A stretch of 64,000 nt of DNA from positions 62,001 to 126,000 of the forward strand of contig JARLHA010000034.1 of assembly GCA_031292485.1 (NCBI GenBank), in the 5' to 3' direction. Origin of the DNA: Mucilaginibacter sp. (GTDB lineage Bacteria > Bacteroidota > Bacteroidia > Sphingobacteriales > Sphingobacteriaceae). Of the stretch, positions 16,843-25,651 are shown piece after piece (position 1 is the first letter of the stretch; each line of letters begins with the position of its first letter). The notes under the pieces were generated by a model. That model had not been told where the DNA came from. It did no database searches and worked only from the letters and a program-made list of their open reading frames with translations. Made by a program: the position numbers and the translations under genes.

Positions 16843-18237
16843 ATGACTGAAAATAACTCCATCCCCTTAAAAGAACACTTCGCCATATTTAAACACCTCA
16901 TCCGGTGGACCGTCCTGGTGGTGCCTATTGCTATTGTTATCGGCAGCGTGGTGGCGTTTTTCCTGTGGTTATTAAGCGCGGCTATCCATTTCAGGTTCAG
17001 CCATTACTGGCTGCTTTATTTGCTGCCGGTGGCGGGTGTGCTCATCCATTTTATTTACCAGTCGGTAGGCAAATCGTCCGAAAAGGGCTATAACCTGATT
17101 ACCGAACAGATCCACCAGGAAGGTGGCGGCGTGCCCAAACAAATGGCTCCCGTTATTTTAGGCACTACTATTATTACCCATTTATTTGGCGGCTCTGCCG
17201 GCAGAGAGGGGACGGCGGTACAAATTGGAGGCAGTATAGCGGCAATGTTTGGCGGCTGGTTTAAGCTGAAGGGGAAGGATATGCGCATGGTGCTTATTGC
17301 TGGTATTGCTGCGGGGTTCGGGGCGGTATTTGGCACGCCATTAACCGGGGCTGTGTTTGCCATGGAGGTATTAACCATCGGCAGGATCCAGTACGATGCC
17401 TTACTGCCTGCGTTAATAGCCGCAGTAGTGGCCGATATTACCGTTGGCGCATGGCACGTAACGCATGTACAATACCATATTGCCGCTTTTGCGCATACTA
17501 CCAACGCGCTTAACAGCTACCTGCATTTTGATATGCTGCTGCTGGGCAAGGTAATTGTGGCTTCGGCGGCGTTTGGTTTGGCCAGTTTCATGTTCGCGGG
17601 CATGGTAAACGAGATTAAAAACGTATGCCTCAAGCTATTTAAATATAAATGGATGATCCCGGTTGTAGGTGGCCTTGTGATCATCGGCCTTACTTTGCTT
17701 ATCGGCAAGCCCGATTATTTAAGTTTAGGGGTTGATGCCGAACATCCAGGCGCGGTAACCATTCCATCGGCATTTAACGCCCATGGGGCCGATACCTGGA
17801 GCTGGCTTTGGAAAACGGTTTATACAACCGTCACCCTCGGCACCGGCTTTAAAGGCGGCGAGGTTACCCCGCTATTTTACATCGGTGCTACTTTGGGCAA
17901 TACGCTTGCAGGTTTACTAAACGCCCCGGTGGGTTTATTTGCAGCATTAGGTTTTATCGCGGTGTTTGCCGGGGCCACCAATACGCCTTTAGCCTGCACC
18001 TTTATGGGGGTTGAATTGTTTGGTGGCGAATATGCTTTGTTATTTGCGGTGGCCTGCTTTACGGCTTATTTTTTTAGCGGACATTCGGGCATTTACAGTT
18101 CGCAGCGCATTGCCGTACCTAAAATATTCGATCCGGATTATTCAGACGAGGCCTCGCTTGCGGATGCCCTTAAACGCAGGGGATACATGCACCTGAAATT
18201 GAGGAAATACCGTTTACAATTGAAGAAAAAGAAATAA
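16843..18237 (+). CDS. ClC-type chloride channel/antiporter family protein
   Basis: 464 residues, about 10-12 membrane helices. Family signatures are present: GGSAGREGT (117-124) with the gating Glu122, then GFGAVFGTPLTGAVFAMEV and the C-terminal GFKGGEVTPLFYIGATLG. The anion-coordinating loop is GGGVP (94-98) instead of GSGIP, so the central serine is replaced by glycine. It should move chloride or another anion across the inner membrane. No CBS domain is attached. Confidence 0.93.
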   Translation: MTENNSIPLKEHFAIFKHLIRWTVLVVPIAIVIGSVVAFFLWLLSAAIHFRFSHYWLLYLLPVAGVLIHFIYQSVGKSSEKGYNLITEQIHQEGGGVPKQMAPVILGTTIITHLFGGSAGREGTAVQIGGSIAAMFGGWFKLKGKDMRMVLIAGIAAGFGAVFGTPLTGAVFAMEVLTIGRIQYDALLPALIAAVVADITVGAWHVTHVQYHIAAFAHTTNALNSYLHFDMLLLGKVIVASAAFGLASFMFAGMVNEIKNVCLKLFKYKWMIPVVGGLVIIGLTLLIGKPDYLSLGVDAEHPGAVTIPSAFNAHGADTWSWLWKTVYTTVTLGTGFKGGEVTPLFYIGATLGNTLAGLLNAPVGLFAALGFIAVFAGATNTPLACTFMGVELFGGEYALLFAVACFTAYFFSGHSGIYSSQRIAVPKIFDPDYSDEASLADALKRRGYMHLKLRKYRLQLKKKK

Positions 18238-18311
18238 GGGGTGAACGGATCATTTTAAAACGATCTTCAATCCGTAATTTAACGTAAGTTCGAGACAAGA
18301 AAAAACTTTGA

Positions 18312-18452
18312 CCCATCGGGGCTACCGCTTGTAGAAACCAAATACCAGGGATAATTTGCCACGTCAGTGGCTACCCTTGGCGAATTGGGTAGCCGCTGAC
18401 GCGGTAAAAATAATGTTTAAACAACATGCTACAAAGCGGTAGCACCGATGGG
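18312..18452. repeat. 141-bp nested palindrome between convergent ClC and parC
   Basis: The outer arms (18312-18334 and 18429-18452) pair over 23-24 bp with one mismatch and one bulge. The inner arms (18359-18376 and 18387-18404) pair over 18 bp with two sites that become G-U pairs in RNA, around a 10-nt loop. The element fills most of the 268-bp spacer. It may serve as a bidirectional terminator or be a small mobile palindrome. Confidence 0.7.
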
Positions 18453-18505
18453 GCATACTACAATGATATCCAATTCTTATATTGAAACACGGTAATCCAT
18501 CTTTA

Positions 18506-21352
18506 TTAAAACAAGCCCAACTGACCTTTATCGTCTATTTCGATATCATCCGGATTGGTGATCTCAAAATCTACTTTCTTTATTTGTGATTCCACCGATT
18601 TTGGAGTTGATTGCACCGATTCTTCGTTTGGTGATTCCACCGATTCTTTATTTGGTGATTCCACCGATTCAGGGGTAGATTTCACTGATTTTTCAGCAAC
18701 CGGTTCCGCTTTTGCCTTTGGCGCTTTTACTTCCGGCGCTTCAGGCATTTCTTCGGTGGCTTCTTCAGTTTCTAAGGCTTCGGGTTCATCTCCATCCAAT
18801 TCATCCACGATAGCTTCCGGTTCCTCTTCATCCTCAACACTGGCCAACAGCTCTACCTTTTTTACCAATTGCTGGCTCAGGCGGTTGCCCATGGCTTTCA
18901 TGCCTTTTACGTCGATCAGGGTTGCCAGCTCAATCTCTATTGTTTCAGGCGCCTGCTCTTTACCCCGCAGCTGGTCAACTTTTACTACCGGGCTTTTTGC
19001 GCCGGAAATAATGATGAGTTTTGAGCCGTTTTCATCACTGATGATGCTGGTTTGCTTGCCAATGGCAGCGTTTTCAAACACGAAGCGTTTTACCAGGTAG
19101 TTCTTCGATTTACCTTCAAAATGCACCACCGAATAAACTTTCTCAGGGTTATATTTTTCGATCAGGATCATCTTATCATCAAAATGATTGTTCAGGTCGA
19201 AACTGGTGAGCTCGTAAATGCCGCTGCTTAAAACGGTCAGGATCTTATCGTCACCATCAAATTCGCCCAGGTACTTACCGCGACCGTCGGCATTCAACCG
19301 TTTTAAAATATCATCATACCAGATCTTGCGCCCGGCAAGGGTGGAAACGCCTTTTGACTTCAACAATATCTTTTTGACGGGATATTTGGTAACGATATTC
19401 CCCATCGACGCCCGCCCTTTTATCGCGATAGCGGCAAAATCCTCATCAAACTGCAGTTTCTTGAGCTTGCTGTGCGGCTTTAGCTGGATGTTGACGATCT
19501 CTGCCTCGCCGTTAGGGTTAGCGGTAAAGTAAAGGACGCGTGTACCCTTAGTGCCCTTGGTGAGGTCGTATTCCTTATCGCGGGTAACGCCCACTACCGA
19601 GAAACGCTTGATATAACTTACGCCGCTTTGCCCGTCTTTATAGATCATGTTATAAACGGTGCGCTCGTCGTTCTTTTTAAATACAGCCACATGGATGATC
19701 TCCTTACCGACAAACACTTTGTCCTGCACTTTGGTGATCATGCATTTGCCATCTTCCCTGAATACAATGATCTCGTCGATATCCGAGCAATCGCAAACAA
19801 AAGAAACCTGGTCGTCCTTCTTTAAGCCAGAGCCGATAAAGCCGTCCACCTTGTTAACGTACAGCTTAACGTTTGCCAGGGCCACCTGTGCAGCTTCTAC
19901 CTTATCAAAGGTGCGAAGTTCGGTTTTGCGACCGCGATCCTTGCCGTACTTTTCCTTCAGTTTCAGGAACCAGGCAATGGTATAATCAGTTAAATGTTTT
20001 AGATGATGTTTTACTTCTTTGATCTCGCCTTCAAGGTTCTTGATCTGTTCATCCGTTTTCTTTACGTCGAAACGGGTAATGCTGCTCATCGGTTTATCGA
20101 TCAGCTTTTTATAATCCTCCGGCAGGATCTCGCGGTAAAACTGCGGGAAGAATGGGGTGAACAAACGGTTCAACACCTCAACCACGCCTTCAAAATTGCC
20201 CGAGGCTTCGTAATCCGGATGCTTGTACATCCCCTCCTGGATAAAGATCTTAAGCAGGGAGCTGAAGAATATTTTCTCCATCAGTTCCTTCAGCCTGATC
20301 TCCAGTTCCATTTTCAGCAACCGGCGGGTGTTATGCGTGCTTTCGCTCAGCATATCATTCACGCTCATAAAGCGCGGCTTATCGTGCTGTATAACGCAGG
20401 TATTGGGCGATATGGAGACCTCGCAGTCGGTAAAGGCATACAGGGCATCAATGGTAACATCCGGAGAAATACCCGGCGCCAGGTGCACAATGATCTCTAC
20501 TGTGTTAGCGGTGTTATCCTCTATCTTTTTGATCTTGATCTTGCCTTTTTCATTAGCCGCCACTATGCTTTCCATCAGTCCGCCTGTAGTGGTACTGAAG
20601 GGGATCTCGGTAATAGCCAAAGTCTTTTTATCGCGCTCCACTATCTTGGCACGGATGCGCACCCTGCCGCCACGCTGCCCGTCGTTATAAGCAGATGCAT
20701 CTGCCATACCGCCGGTAGGGAAGTCGGGCATTAAGTTAGGCGTAATACCTTTTAATACGTCGATAGAAGCATCAATCAGTTCAATAAAATTATGCGGCAA
20801 GATCTTGGTAGCCAAACCAACGGCAATACCTTCGGCGCCCTGTGCTAGTAGCAAAGGAAACTTAACGGGCAGGGTGATCGGCTCGCGGTTACGGCCGTCG
20901 TAACTGGCCTGCCAGTCGGTAGTATCCGGGTTAAAAACAACATCCAGCGCGAATTTAGATAGCCGGGCCTCGATATAACGTGGCGCTGCTGCCGAGTCGC
21001 CGGTTACCGGGTCACCCCAGTTGCCCTGGCAATCAATCAGCAGGTTCTTCTGGCCTATCTGCACCATGGCGTCACCAATGGAAGCATCACCATGCGGGTG
21101 GTACTTCATGGTATTACCAATAACGTTGGCCGCTTTGTTAAAACGCCCGTCGTCCATCTCCTTCAGCGAGTGCAGGATGCGGCGCTGCACCGGCTTTAAA
21201 CCATCATTGATGTGCGGAACGGCGCGGTCGAGGATGACATAAGAAGCATAATCCAGGAACCAGTTTTCGTACAGGCCGTCGAGAGAGGTTATGTTATGTA
21301 TTTTATCGTCTTGGTCAGCAGGCAATTGATTTTCGCTCAGATCGTCACTCAT
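18506..21352 (-). CDS. parC: DNA topoisomerase IV subunit A (GyrA/ParC family)
   Basis: 948 residues. The N-terminal breakage-reunion domain shows YASYVILDRAVPHINDGLKPVQRR (split at 35-58), HPHGDASIGDAM and the catalytic tyrosine in AAPRYIEARLS. The C-terminal part has beta-pinwheel-like blades, then an acidic, proline-rich tail with two exact-phase 8-residue repeats (SVESPNKE, SVESPNEE). It cuts and passes DNA together with ParE, encoded about 4.3 kb upstream on the same strand. The pair is assigned to topoisomerase IV by its non-gyrase Bacteroidota type. Confidence 0.9.
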   Translation of the reverse strand: MSDDLSENQLPADQDDKIHNITSLDGLYENWFLDYASYVILDRAVPHINDGLKPVQRRILHSLKEMDDGRFNKAANVIGNTMKYHPHGDASIGDAMVQIGQKNLLIDCQGNWGDPVTGDSAAAPRYIEARLSKFALDVVFNPDTTDWQASYDGRNREPITLPVKFPLLLAQGAEGIAVGLATKILPHNFIELIDASIDVLKGITPNLMPDFPTGGMADASAYNDGQRGGRVRIRAKIVERDKKTLAITEIPFSTTTGGLMESIVAANEKGKIKIKKIEDNTANTVEIIVHLAPGISPDVTIDALYAFTDCEVSISPNTCVIQHDKPRFMSVNDMLSESTHNTRRLLKMELEIRLKELMEKIFFSSLLKIFIQEGMYKHPDYEASGNFEGVVEVLNRLFTPFFPQFYREILPEDYKKLIDKPMSSITRFDVKKTDEQIKNLEGEIKEVKHHLKHLTDYTIAWFLKLKEKYGKDRGRKTELRTFDKVEAAQVALANVKLYVNKVDGFIGSGLKKDDQVSFVCDCSDIDEIIVFREDGKCMITKVQDKVFVGKEIIHVAVFKKNDERTVYNMIYKDGQSGVSYIKRFSVVGVTRDKEYDLTKGTKGTRVLYFTANPNGEAEIVNIQLKPHSKLKKLQFDEDFAAIAIKGRASMGNIVTKYPVKKILLKSKGVSTLAGRKIWYDDILKRLNADGRGKYLGEFDGDDKILTVLSSGIYELTSFDLNNHFDDKMILIEKYNPEKVYSVVHFEGKSKNYLVKRFVFENAAIGKQTSIISDENGSKLIIISGAKSPVVKVDQLRGKEQAPETIEIELATLIDVKGMKAMGNRLSQQLVKKVELLASVEDEEEPEAIVDELDGDEPEALETEEATEEMPEAPEVKAPKAKAEPVAEKSVKSTPESVESPNKESVESPNEESVQSTPKSVESQIKKVDFEITNPDDIEIDDKGQLGLF
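18623..18670. repeat. 24-bp tandem repeat in the parC tail
   Basis: Two contiguous 24-bp units (18623-18646, 18647-18670) differ at two positions; partial copies flank them. They encode the SVESPNxE repeat. A multiple of three keeps the frame during expansion or loss. Confidence 0.7.
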
Positions 21353-21470
21353 TCTAAATAAAAAAATTATGGATGGGTAAAGATAAAGGTTATAGTGGAG
21401 ATGTGTTGTTTTTAGGTGAGGGGATTTTTAAACACCTGGAGACATTTCAACATTTGAGGGAACATAAAGA

Positions 21471-21935
21471 TTTTAACACAGAGGCCGCAAAGGAGGCACA
21501 AAGATCACGAAGTTTTAATTAATCGTTTAATTCCGTCTTTTACCATCAACACATTAAAATTCATTAGTAAACCAAGCTTGCAACCTGAGATTTTTAAATA
21601 AGTTAAAACTTGTGCCATGTGAATTTTATTTAATTCTTCAACGGCCTTTATTTCTACAATTAATTTATTTTCAACAAGCAGATCTAATCGATAACCACAC
21701 TCCAGCCTGATTTCCTGATAAATAACCGGTAATGGCTTCTCCTTTTCTACATAAATGCCCATTTTCACCAGGTCGTAAAAAAGGCATTCTTTATAAACTG
21801 ACTCCAACAAACCTGGCCCAAGATACTTATGTACTTTTATTGCAGCTCCGATAACCTCCGTTGCTAACTTATTCTCAATTTCCATATGATAAGCTTAGTG
21901 ACCTTTGTGCCTCCTTTGCGGCCTCTGTGTTAAAA
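21471..21935. mobile_element. GxxExxY gene enclosed by 38-bp inverted repeats
   Basis: The left repeat (21471-21508) and right repeat (21898-21935) match at 37 of 38 positions in inverted orientation and begin TTTTAACACAGAGG. The only gene inside starts 12 bp from the right arm, and its TGA (21507-21505) lies in the left arm. The 465-bp unit is therefore a compact gene plus termini. The shared termini at 8776-8918 suggest dispersal. Mobility is inferred; no target-site duplication was found by eye. Confidence 0.6.
21505..21885 (-). CDS. GxxExxY protein (PD-(D/E)XK-like)
   Basis: 126 residues. The name-giving motif is GLLESVY in GPGLLESVYKECL. It is followed by the conserved YRLDLLVENKLIVEIKAVEE segment (D..., ExK), which has the form of a PD-(D/E)XK nuclease-like core, and by HMAQVLTYLKISGCKLGLLMNF (split at 90-111). 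The family is widespread in Bacteroidota and its function is unknown. The gene is bounded tightly by inverted repeats and the stop codon belongs to the repeat. Confidence 0.92.
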   Translation of the reverse strand: MEIENKLATEVIGAAIKVHKYLGPGLLESVYKECLFYDLVKMGIYVEKEKPLPVIYQEIRLECGYRLDLLVENKLIVEIKAVEELNKIHMAQVLTYLKISGCKLGLLMNFNVLMVKDGIKRLIKTS

Positions 21936-21994
21936 AATAATAACGCAGGTAAAGATAATTATAATCTAAAATCTGCACATCAATAATCTGCCCA

Positions 21995-22504
21995 TCAACC
22001 CTCCTTCTTCATCGCCCGCATCATATCGTTATAGCGCCACTTACGCAGCATGGCATTTACCGTATTTACAATGCGCCTGGCACGGGTCTCACTGGTTTTT
22101 GCGCCGTCTATCCATTTTATAAAATAATCCCTGTGCGATTTGGGCAGGCTGTTAAAAAAATCCTGTGCTTCGGGTTCAAAATCAAAGCATTCCTGTAAAT
22201 CGTCGGGCACTTCAACCTTATAATCGGTATCTTCTTCTATCACTACGTGCAGCACGGCGCCGGCATTTTTATGGAGACGCTTCCTCACATCTGCCTTTAA
22301 TGCCATAATAAAATTGCCGCCGCCCATAGGCATTAAGGCCATGCCGCTAACCGCGCAACTATCCAGCATGCCCCGCACCCTGAAGGATGTTTTGGTGCCG
22401 GGCTTTAATTGCTGCGCCATACCGGCAGGGATCTCAATGTAGGTCCAGCCGGTTTTTTCGCCCTGCTCCGCAAATTGCAGCATCATGGTAGTGAAGTCGA
22501 TCAT
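21995..22504 (-). CDS. YdeI/OmpD-associated family protein (DUF1905 plus OmdA)
   Basis: 169 residues. The N-terminal DUF1905 beta-barrel is seen from MLQFAEQGEKTGWTYIEIP to VLHVVIEEDTDY, and the C-terminal YdeI-type helical domain from PDDLQECFDFEPEAQDFF with SHRDYFIKWIDGAKTSETRARRI (split at about 129-151). Cytoplasmic; related proteins are linked to stress or bacteriocin tolerance, but the biochemical role is unknown. Confidence 0.88.
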   Translation of the reverse strand: MIDFTTMMLQFAEQGEKTGWTYIEIPAGMAQQLKPGTKTSFRVRGMLDSCAVSGMALMPMGGGNFIMALKADVRKRLHKNAGAVLHVVIEEDTDYKVEVPDDLQECFDFEPEAQDFFNSLPKSHRDYFIKWIDGAKTSETRARRIVNTVNAMLRKWRYNDMMRAMKKEG

Positions 22505-22512
22505 TTATGTTT

Positions 22513-22540
22513 AAGTCTTAAGTCGCAAGTCTTGAGTCAA
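22513..22540. repeat. Heptamer repeat (aagtctt) upstream of the YdeI-like gene
   Basis: Four 7-bp units (aagtctt, aagtcgc, aagtctt, gagtcaa) lie directly upstream of the ATG at 22504. Short; included because neighbouring spacers show the same kind of structure. Confidence 0.5.
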
Positions 22541-22705
22541 AAAATAAAAAAGTCGCCATGGCGCTAAGTCTTTACACTCAAAACTTCATCCTATTGTTAA
22601 AAAACTGTTAAATATAGCATTAAAGCCACTTTTATTGTAACTAATCCATTAGTACTTGTGTCTTATCGATATAAAATTAACACAACAATTTAAATTTTTA
22701 ATACT

Positions 22706-23134
22706 ATGAAAACTTTAAAAACAATGATGCTTGGCCTGGCCATGCTGGCCCTTTGCGGCGCAGTTAAAGCTACGCCCAGAGAAGATGGCAAACTAACCGA
22801 AAATTACGCTATCAACACCTATATTGATGCAATGACGCGTGGCAAACTGAATGGTTTAAACGAGGTTTTGGATAAATCGGCTGCATTTAATATGCTAAGG
22901 GGTAAACACGTACTTAGTTTCGACAAACAACAAATGCTCGACTATTTTCAAACCAACAAAAACATCGAACAGCAATGTACAACCAGCACTTCGGTGGTTG
23001 AAAGCAATGCCGGCCTTGCTATTGTTAAAGTAGATATGAAATTCGAAAACTTCACCCGGAGCAATTATGTTACCATTGCCAATACCGGTAGTGGCTGGAA
23101 GATCACTAATGTTTATAGTGTGTTTGTGGGTTAG
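22706..23134 (+). CDS. Secreted nuclear-transport-factor-2-like / putative lumazine-binding domain protein
   Basis: 142 residues with a signal peptide (about 1-22, ending AVKAT). The mature part has the order helix, YIDAMTRGKLNGLNEVL, FDKQQMLDYFQ, then strands (LAIVKVDMKFENFTRSNYVTI split) ending in GWKITNVYSVFVG, typical of small NTF2-like folds annotated as putative lumazine-binding. Ligand unknown. Its TAG stop is the start of a heptamer repeat. Confidence 0.75.
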   Translation: MKTLKTMMLGLAMLALCGAVKATPREDGKLTENYAINTYIDAMTRGKLNGLNEVLDKSAAFNMLRGKHVLSFDKQQMLDYFQTNKNIEQQCTTSTSVVESNAGLAIVKVDMKFENFTRSNYVTIANTGSGWKITNVYSVFVG

Positions 23135-23261
23135 AGATTAGAGACTGGAGATTAGAGATTAGTTTAGTCTGAAAGACCGGAAGTCAGTAAAGTCCGAAAG
23201 AAAAAAGATATTCGCGGATTGATATTTGGCAACCTTCCAACTAATCTCTAATCTCCAATCA
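23132..23261. repeat. Inverted short-period repeat (families B and A) between convergent genes
   Basis: The left arm is built of gagatta-type 7-mers (23132-23162), the right arm (23241-23261) is its inverse. Between them at 23166-23200 is an octamer series agtctgaa, agaccgga, agtcagta, aagtccga shared with 43487-43522 and 6523-6575. Stop codons of both convergent genes, TAG and TGA, lie in the arms. Confidence 0.7.
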
Positions 23262-23921
23262 CTGAACATACGGCTCCAGCACCTGCTGCCAGCGATCATA
23301 CCCTTTACTATTCAGGTGCAGGTGGTCGGCGCGGAAAAGGGATGAGTCGGGCGTGGCGGTATTTGTTTTAAACAACGTAGTGTTCAGGTCGATAAAAACG
23401 CTATTGGGTTTGTTGGCCAGGTAGGTTTTGATCAGTTCGTTAGCTACGGCAACTTCCTTAAAATATCTGGCGCGGCTCGGGCTCATTTTTACCGACATGT
23501 AGTAAACCGTTGCATCCGGCAACTGCTTGTTGATCATCTCAAAAAGTTTTTGAAACTCGTCGAATACAAACTTGCCTGTTTTTCCTCCGGCTATATCATT
23601 TTCGCCGGCATAAATAAAAATTTTGCGCGGATGGTATGGGAATAAAATACAGGGTGTATAATAATCAACCAGTTGCCAAAGCTCACAGCCGCCAACACCG
23701 CGTTTGATGATAGGTGCATTCGGAAAGCGTTTGTCCAAATCGTCCCAAAGCCGGATGGACGAACTGCCGATAAATAAAATACTATTTTTTGCAGGGAAGC
23801 GGACGCTGTCCTGGTGTTTAAACGCCCGGATCTCATTGGCAAACGGAAAACCGGTTTGCGCCCGAACTTTTTCGCCTGCAGCAAACGCCAGCAAAAGGAA
23901 TAATAGAACTTTAATTTTCAT
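23259..23921 (-). CDS. SGNH/GDSL-family hydrolase, secreted
   Basis: 220 residues with a signal peptide (1-21, KVRAQ). Block I ILFIGSSSIRLWDDL (48-62) replaces GDS by GSS with the nucleophile serine at 54. Block III is YAGENDIAGG and block V DHLHLNSKGYDRW carries the Asp/His. It resembles platelet-activating-factor acetylhydrolase-type esterases that often deacetylate carbohydrates. The start overlaps the cdd stop by 4 bp (ATGA), so the two are cotranscribed. Confidence 0.9.
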   Translation of the reverse strand: MKIKVLLFLLLAFAAGEKVRAQTGFPFANEIRAFKHQDSVRFPAKNSILFIGSSSIRLWDDLDKRFPNAPIIKRGVGGCELWQLVDYYTPCILFPYHPRKIFIYAGENDIAGGKTGKFVFDEFQKLFEMINKQLPDATVYYMSVKMSPSRARYFKEVAVANELIKTYLANKPNSVFIDLNTTLFKTNTATPDSSLFRADHLHLNSKGYDRWQQVLEPYVQ

Positions 23922-24406
23922 GATATTAATCTCTTCTCAAAAAACAAAAACGGCAGGAAGGTTTCAACACCTTTCATTACCCAAACCGGGCCTTTGGCGC
24001 AAAATAATATAATTTCTATCGGCTTGTCCTGTTTTTTTTCATATTCGGCCAAAACCTGCAGGCAGGAACCGCAGGAAGCTACGGGTTGCAAAATTTCAAA
24101 TTCTTCCGTGTGCGCAGTTACAGCCATCGCAACAATCGGATCGTCCGGGTAATTAGCCCCCCAGTTAAACAATGCTACCCGCTCGGCACACAAGCCCGAT
24201 GGATAAGCTGCATTTTCCTGGTTACTGCCATGCAATATTGTCCCGCTCTGCAAAAGCAATGCCGCCCCTACCCTGAATTTTGAATAGGGCGAATGTGAGT
24301 TCGCCATGGCTTTTACCGCTTCGAGACAAAGATCATTGGCGGGTTTATCAAGGTCGTTAATGGAGGCGTATTCCTTAAAGTTTATTTTTATTTCGTGGTC
24401 AGTCAT
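23918..24406 (-). CDS. cdd: Cytidine deaminase
   Basis: 162 residues. Zinc ligands and catalytic Glu are present in GLCAERVALF and VASCGSCLQVL. The substrate-binding segments HSPYSKFRVGAAL and NQENAAYPSG fit cytidine deaminase. It converts cytidine and deoxycytidine to uridine and deoxyuridine in pyrimidine salvage. The ASCGSC motif replaces the usual PCGxC proline by serine. Overlaps the SGNH gene by 4 bp. Confidence 0.93.
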   Translation of the reverse strand: MTDHEIKINFKEYASINDLDKPANDLCLEAVKAMANSHSPYSKFRVGAALLLQSGTILHGSNQENAAYPSGLCAERVALFNWGANYPDDPIVAMAVTAHTEEFEILQPVASCGSCLQVLAEYEKKQDKPIEIILFCAKGPVWVMKGVETFLPFLFFEKRLIS

Positions 24407-24507
24407 TTTTTATCCCTCTGAAAAAAATATGGGGATACAAAATAAGAAATATTTAAATACTATTAGCAAACCGGGTAACTTTTCTTTAATTTAGCTTTAT
24501 ATAAATT

Positions 24508-24789
24508 ATGACGACAGTTAGTATCACTCAATTGTATGCGCTTCTCTCCGAAAAAGTAGGAAAGGAAACTGCTGAAAACTTGACAGTTTACATACAGGAT
24601 AAGATTAAAGATGAATTAGACACACAAAGTAACGTGCTGGCCACAAAACACGACCTTTCGTCATTAGAATTAAAATTATCTGAGAAAATAGGCGACACCC
24701 GTACCGAAATGATCAAATGGATGTTTATTTTTTGGGTTGGACAGATAGCCGTTACCTTTGGGTTTATATTGCTTTTCTTGAAGAAGTAA
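24508..24789 (+). CDS. Small coiled-coil protein with C-terminal membrane anchor (DUF1640-like)
   Basis: 93 residues. Residues 1-68 form a charged amphipathic helix with heptads (LATKHDLSSLELKLSEKIGD), and residues about 70-91 are one membrane helix (MFIFWVGQIAVTFGFILLF). The arrangement matches DUF1640/CCDC90-type proteins. Role unknown. It is divergent from cdd. Confidence 0.75.
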   Translation: MTTVSITQLYALLSEKVGKETAENLTVYIQDKIKDELDTQSNVLATKHDLSSLELKLSEKIGDTRTEMIKWMFIFWVGQIAVTFGFILLFLKK

Positions 24790-24807
24790 ACGAGAATTTT
24801 GTCTGAA

Positions 24808-25641
24808 CTATTGTTTAAATATCTCTTCGTATTCTATACCAAAATCTAAATGTTTAAGTTTGGCTGAATAAAAACGTACATGTTCATATCCTTTCGCCTT
24901 ATTTAATGTTTCCTTAATTGAGATTTGATCCGCAGCAGTACTTTTATAACCAAACTTGATTGCTTTTAAAGCTTTTTTGTTGAATTTAACTTCATTTCGG
25001 TAAGGCGGATTTTTTTCATTTCGAATAATTCTTACTTCGGCTTCATAAGACCATTCTAATGATTTCGTGGCAAATTCAAATCTAAACGGCTTAAATAGTC
25101 CTCTTTCTTTTATCCAATTAATTTTTGGATATCGTTGAGGATATTCAACTGAATAAGGGTATTGCAAAAAGAGTTCTTTATGTTCATTGATATCGAAAGT
25201 CAGACAAGCGCCTTGATGTTTATTCCCGTAATGTGACCACATTAATAACCTGTCATCATGTTCTGAAAAACAACAAACCCCAATTCTTTTAATTCCGTCA
25301 ATACTTTGTTCTCTATTCCGTTGTCTGAGCACTTCAGGATTATCAACACATTTAGTTATTTCTTCCTGCAATTCGCTTTCGCTCTTTTTACGATATGCAT
25401 TTTCTGGCATATTATTTATTTCCCTAAAAAATGCTTCCAGTTCTACGCGAGTGCATTCAAAATCAAAGTCCAAATTGCAATCATATGGGTCATTAAAATC
25501 TTCAGGATTCGAAAACCATATGTAATTACCCATTAAACTATCAATGAGATATTGATTTACTGAATGATAGCGATGCAACTCTCTGCTAATTACCGTACAG
25601 ATACCATCATCTCCCTCTATATGAAATTTATCGAATTCCAT
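24808..25641 (-). CDS. DUF2971 domain-containing protein
   Basis: 277 residues from ATG 25641; an in-frame start at 25686 would lie inside parE and is less likely. DUF2971 marks are IWFSNPEDFNDPYDC near the N-terminus and CCFSEHDDRLLMWSHYGNKH followed by GACLTFD in the middle. The family's function is not established, although it appears in defence-rich and accessory gene sets. The ATG is 10 bp after the parE stop codon, so it may be cotranscribed. Confidence 0.85.
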   Translation of the reverse strand: MEFDKFHIEGDDGICTVISRELHRYHSVNQYLIDSLMGNYIWFSNPEDFNDPYDCNLDFDFECTRVELEAFFREINNMPENAYRKKSESELQEEITKCVDNPEVLRQRNREQSIDGIKRIGVCCFSEHDDRLLMWSHYGNKHQGACLTFDINEHKELFLQYPYSVEYPQRYPKINWIKERGLFKPFRFEFATKSLEWSYEAEVRIIRNEKNPPYRNEVKFNKKALKAIKFGYKSTAADQISIKETLNKAKGYEHVRFYSAKLKHLDFGIEYEEIFKQ

Positions 25642-25651
25642 ATTTACAGCC

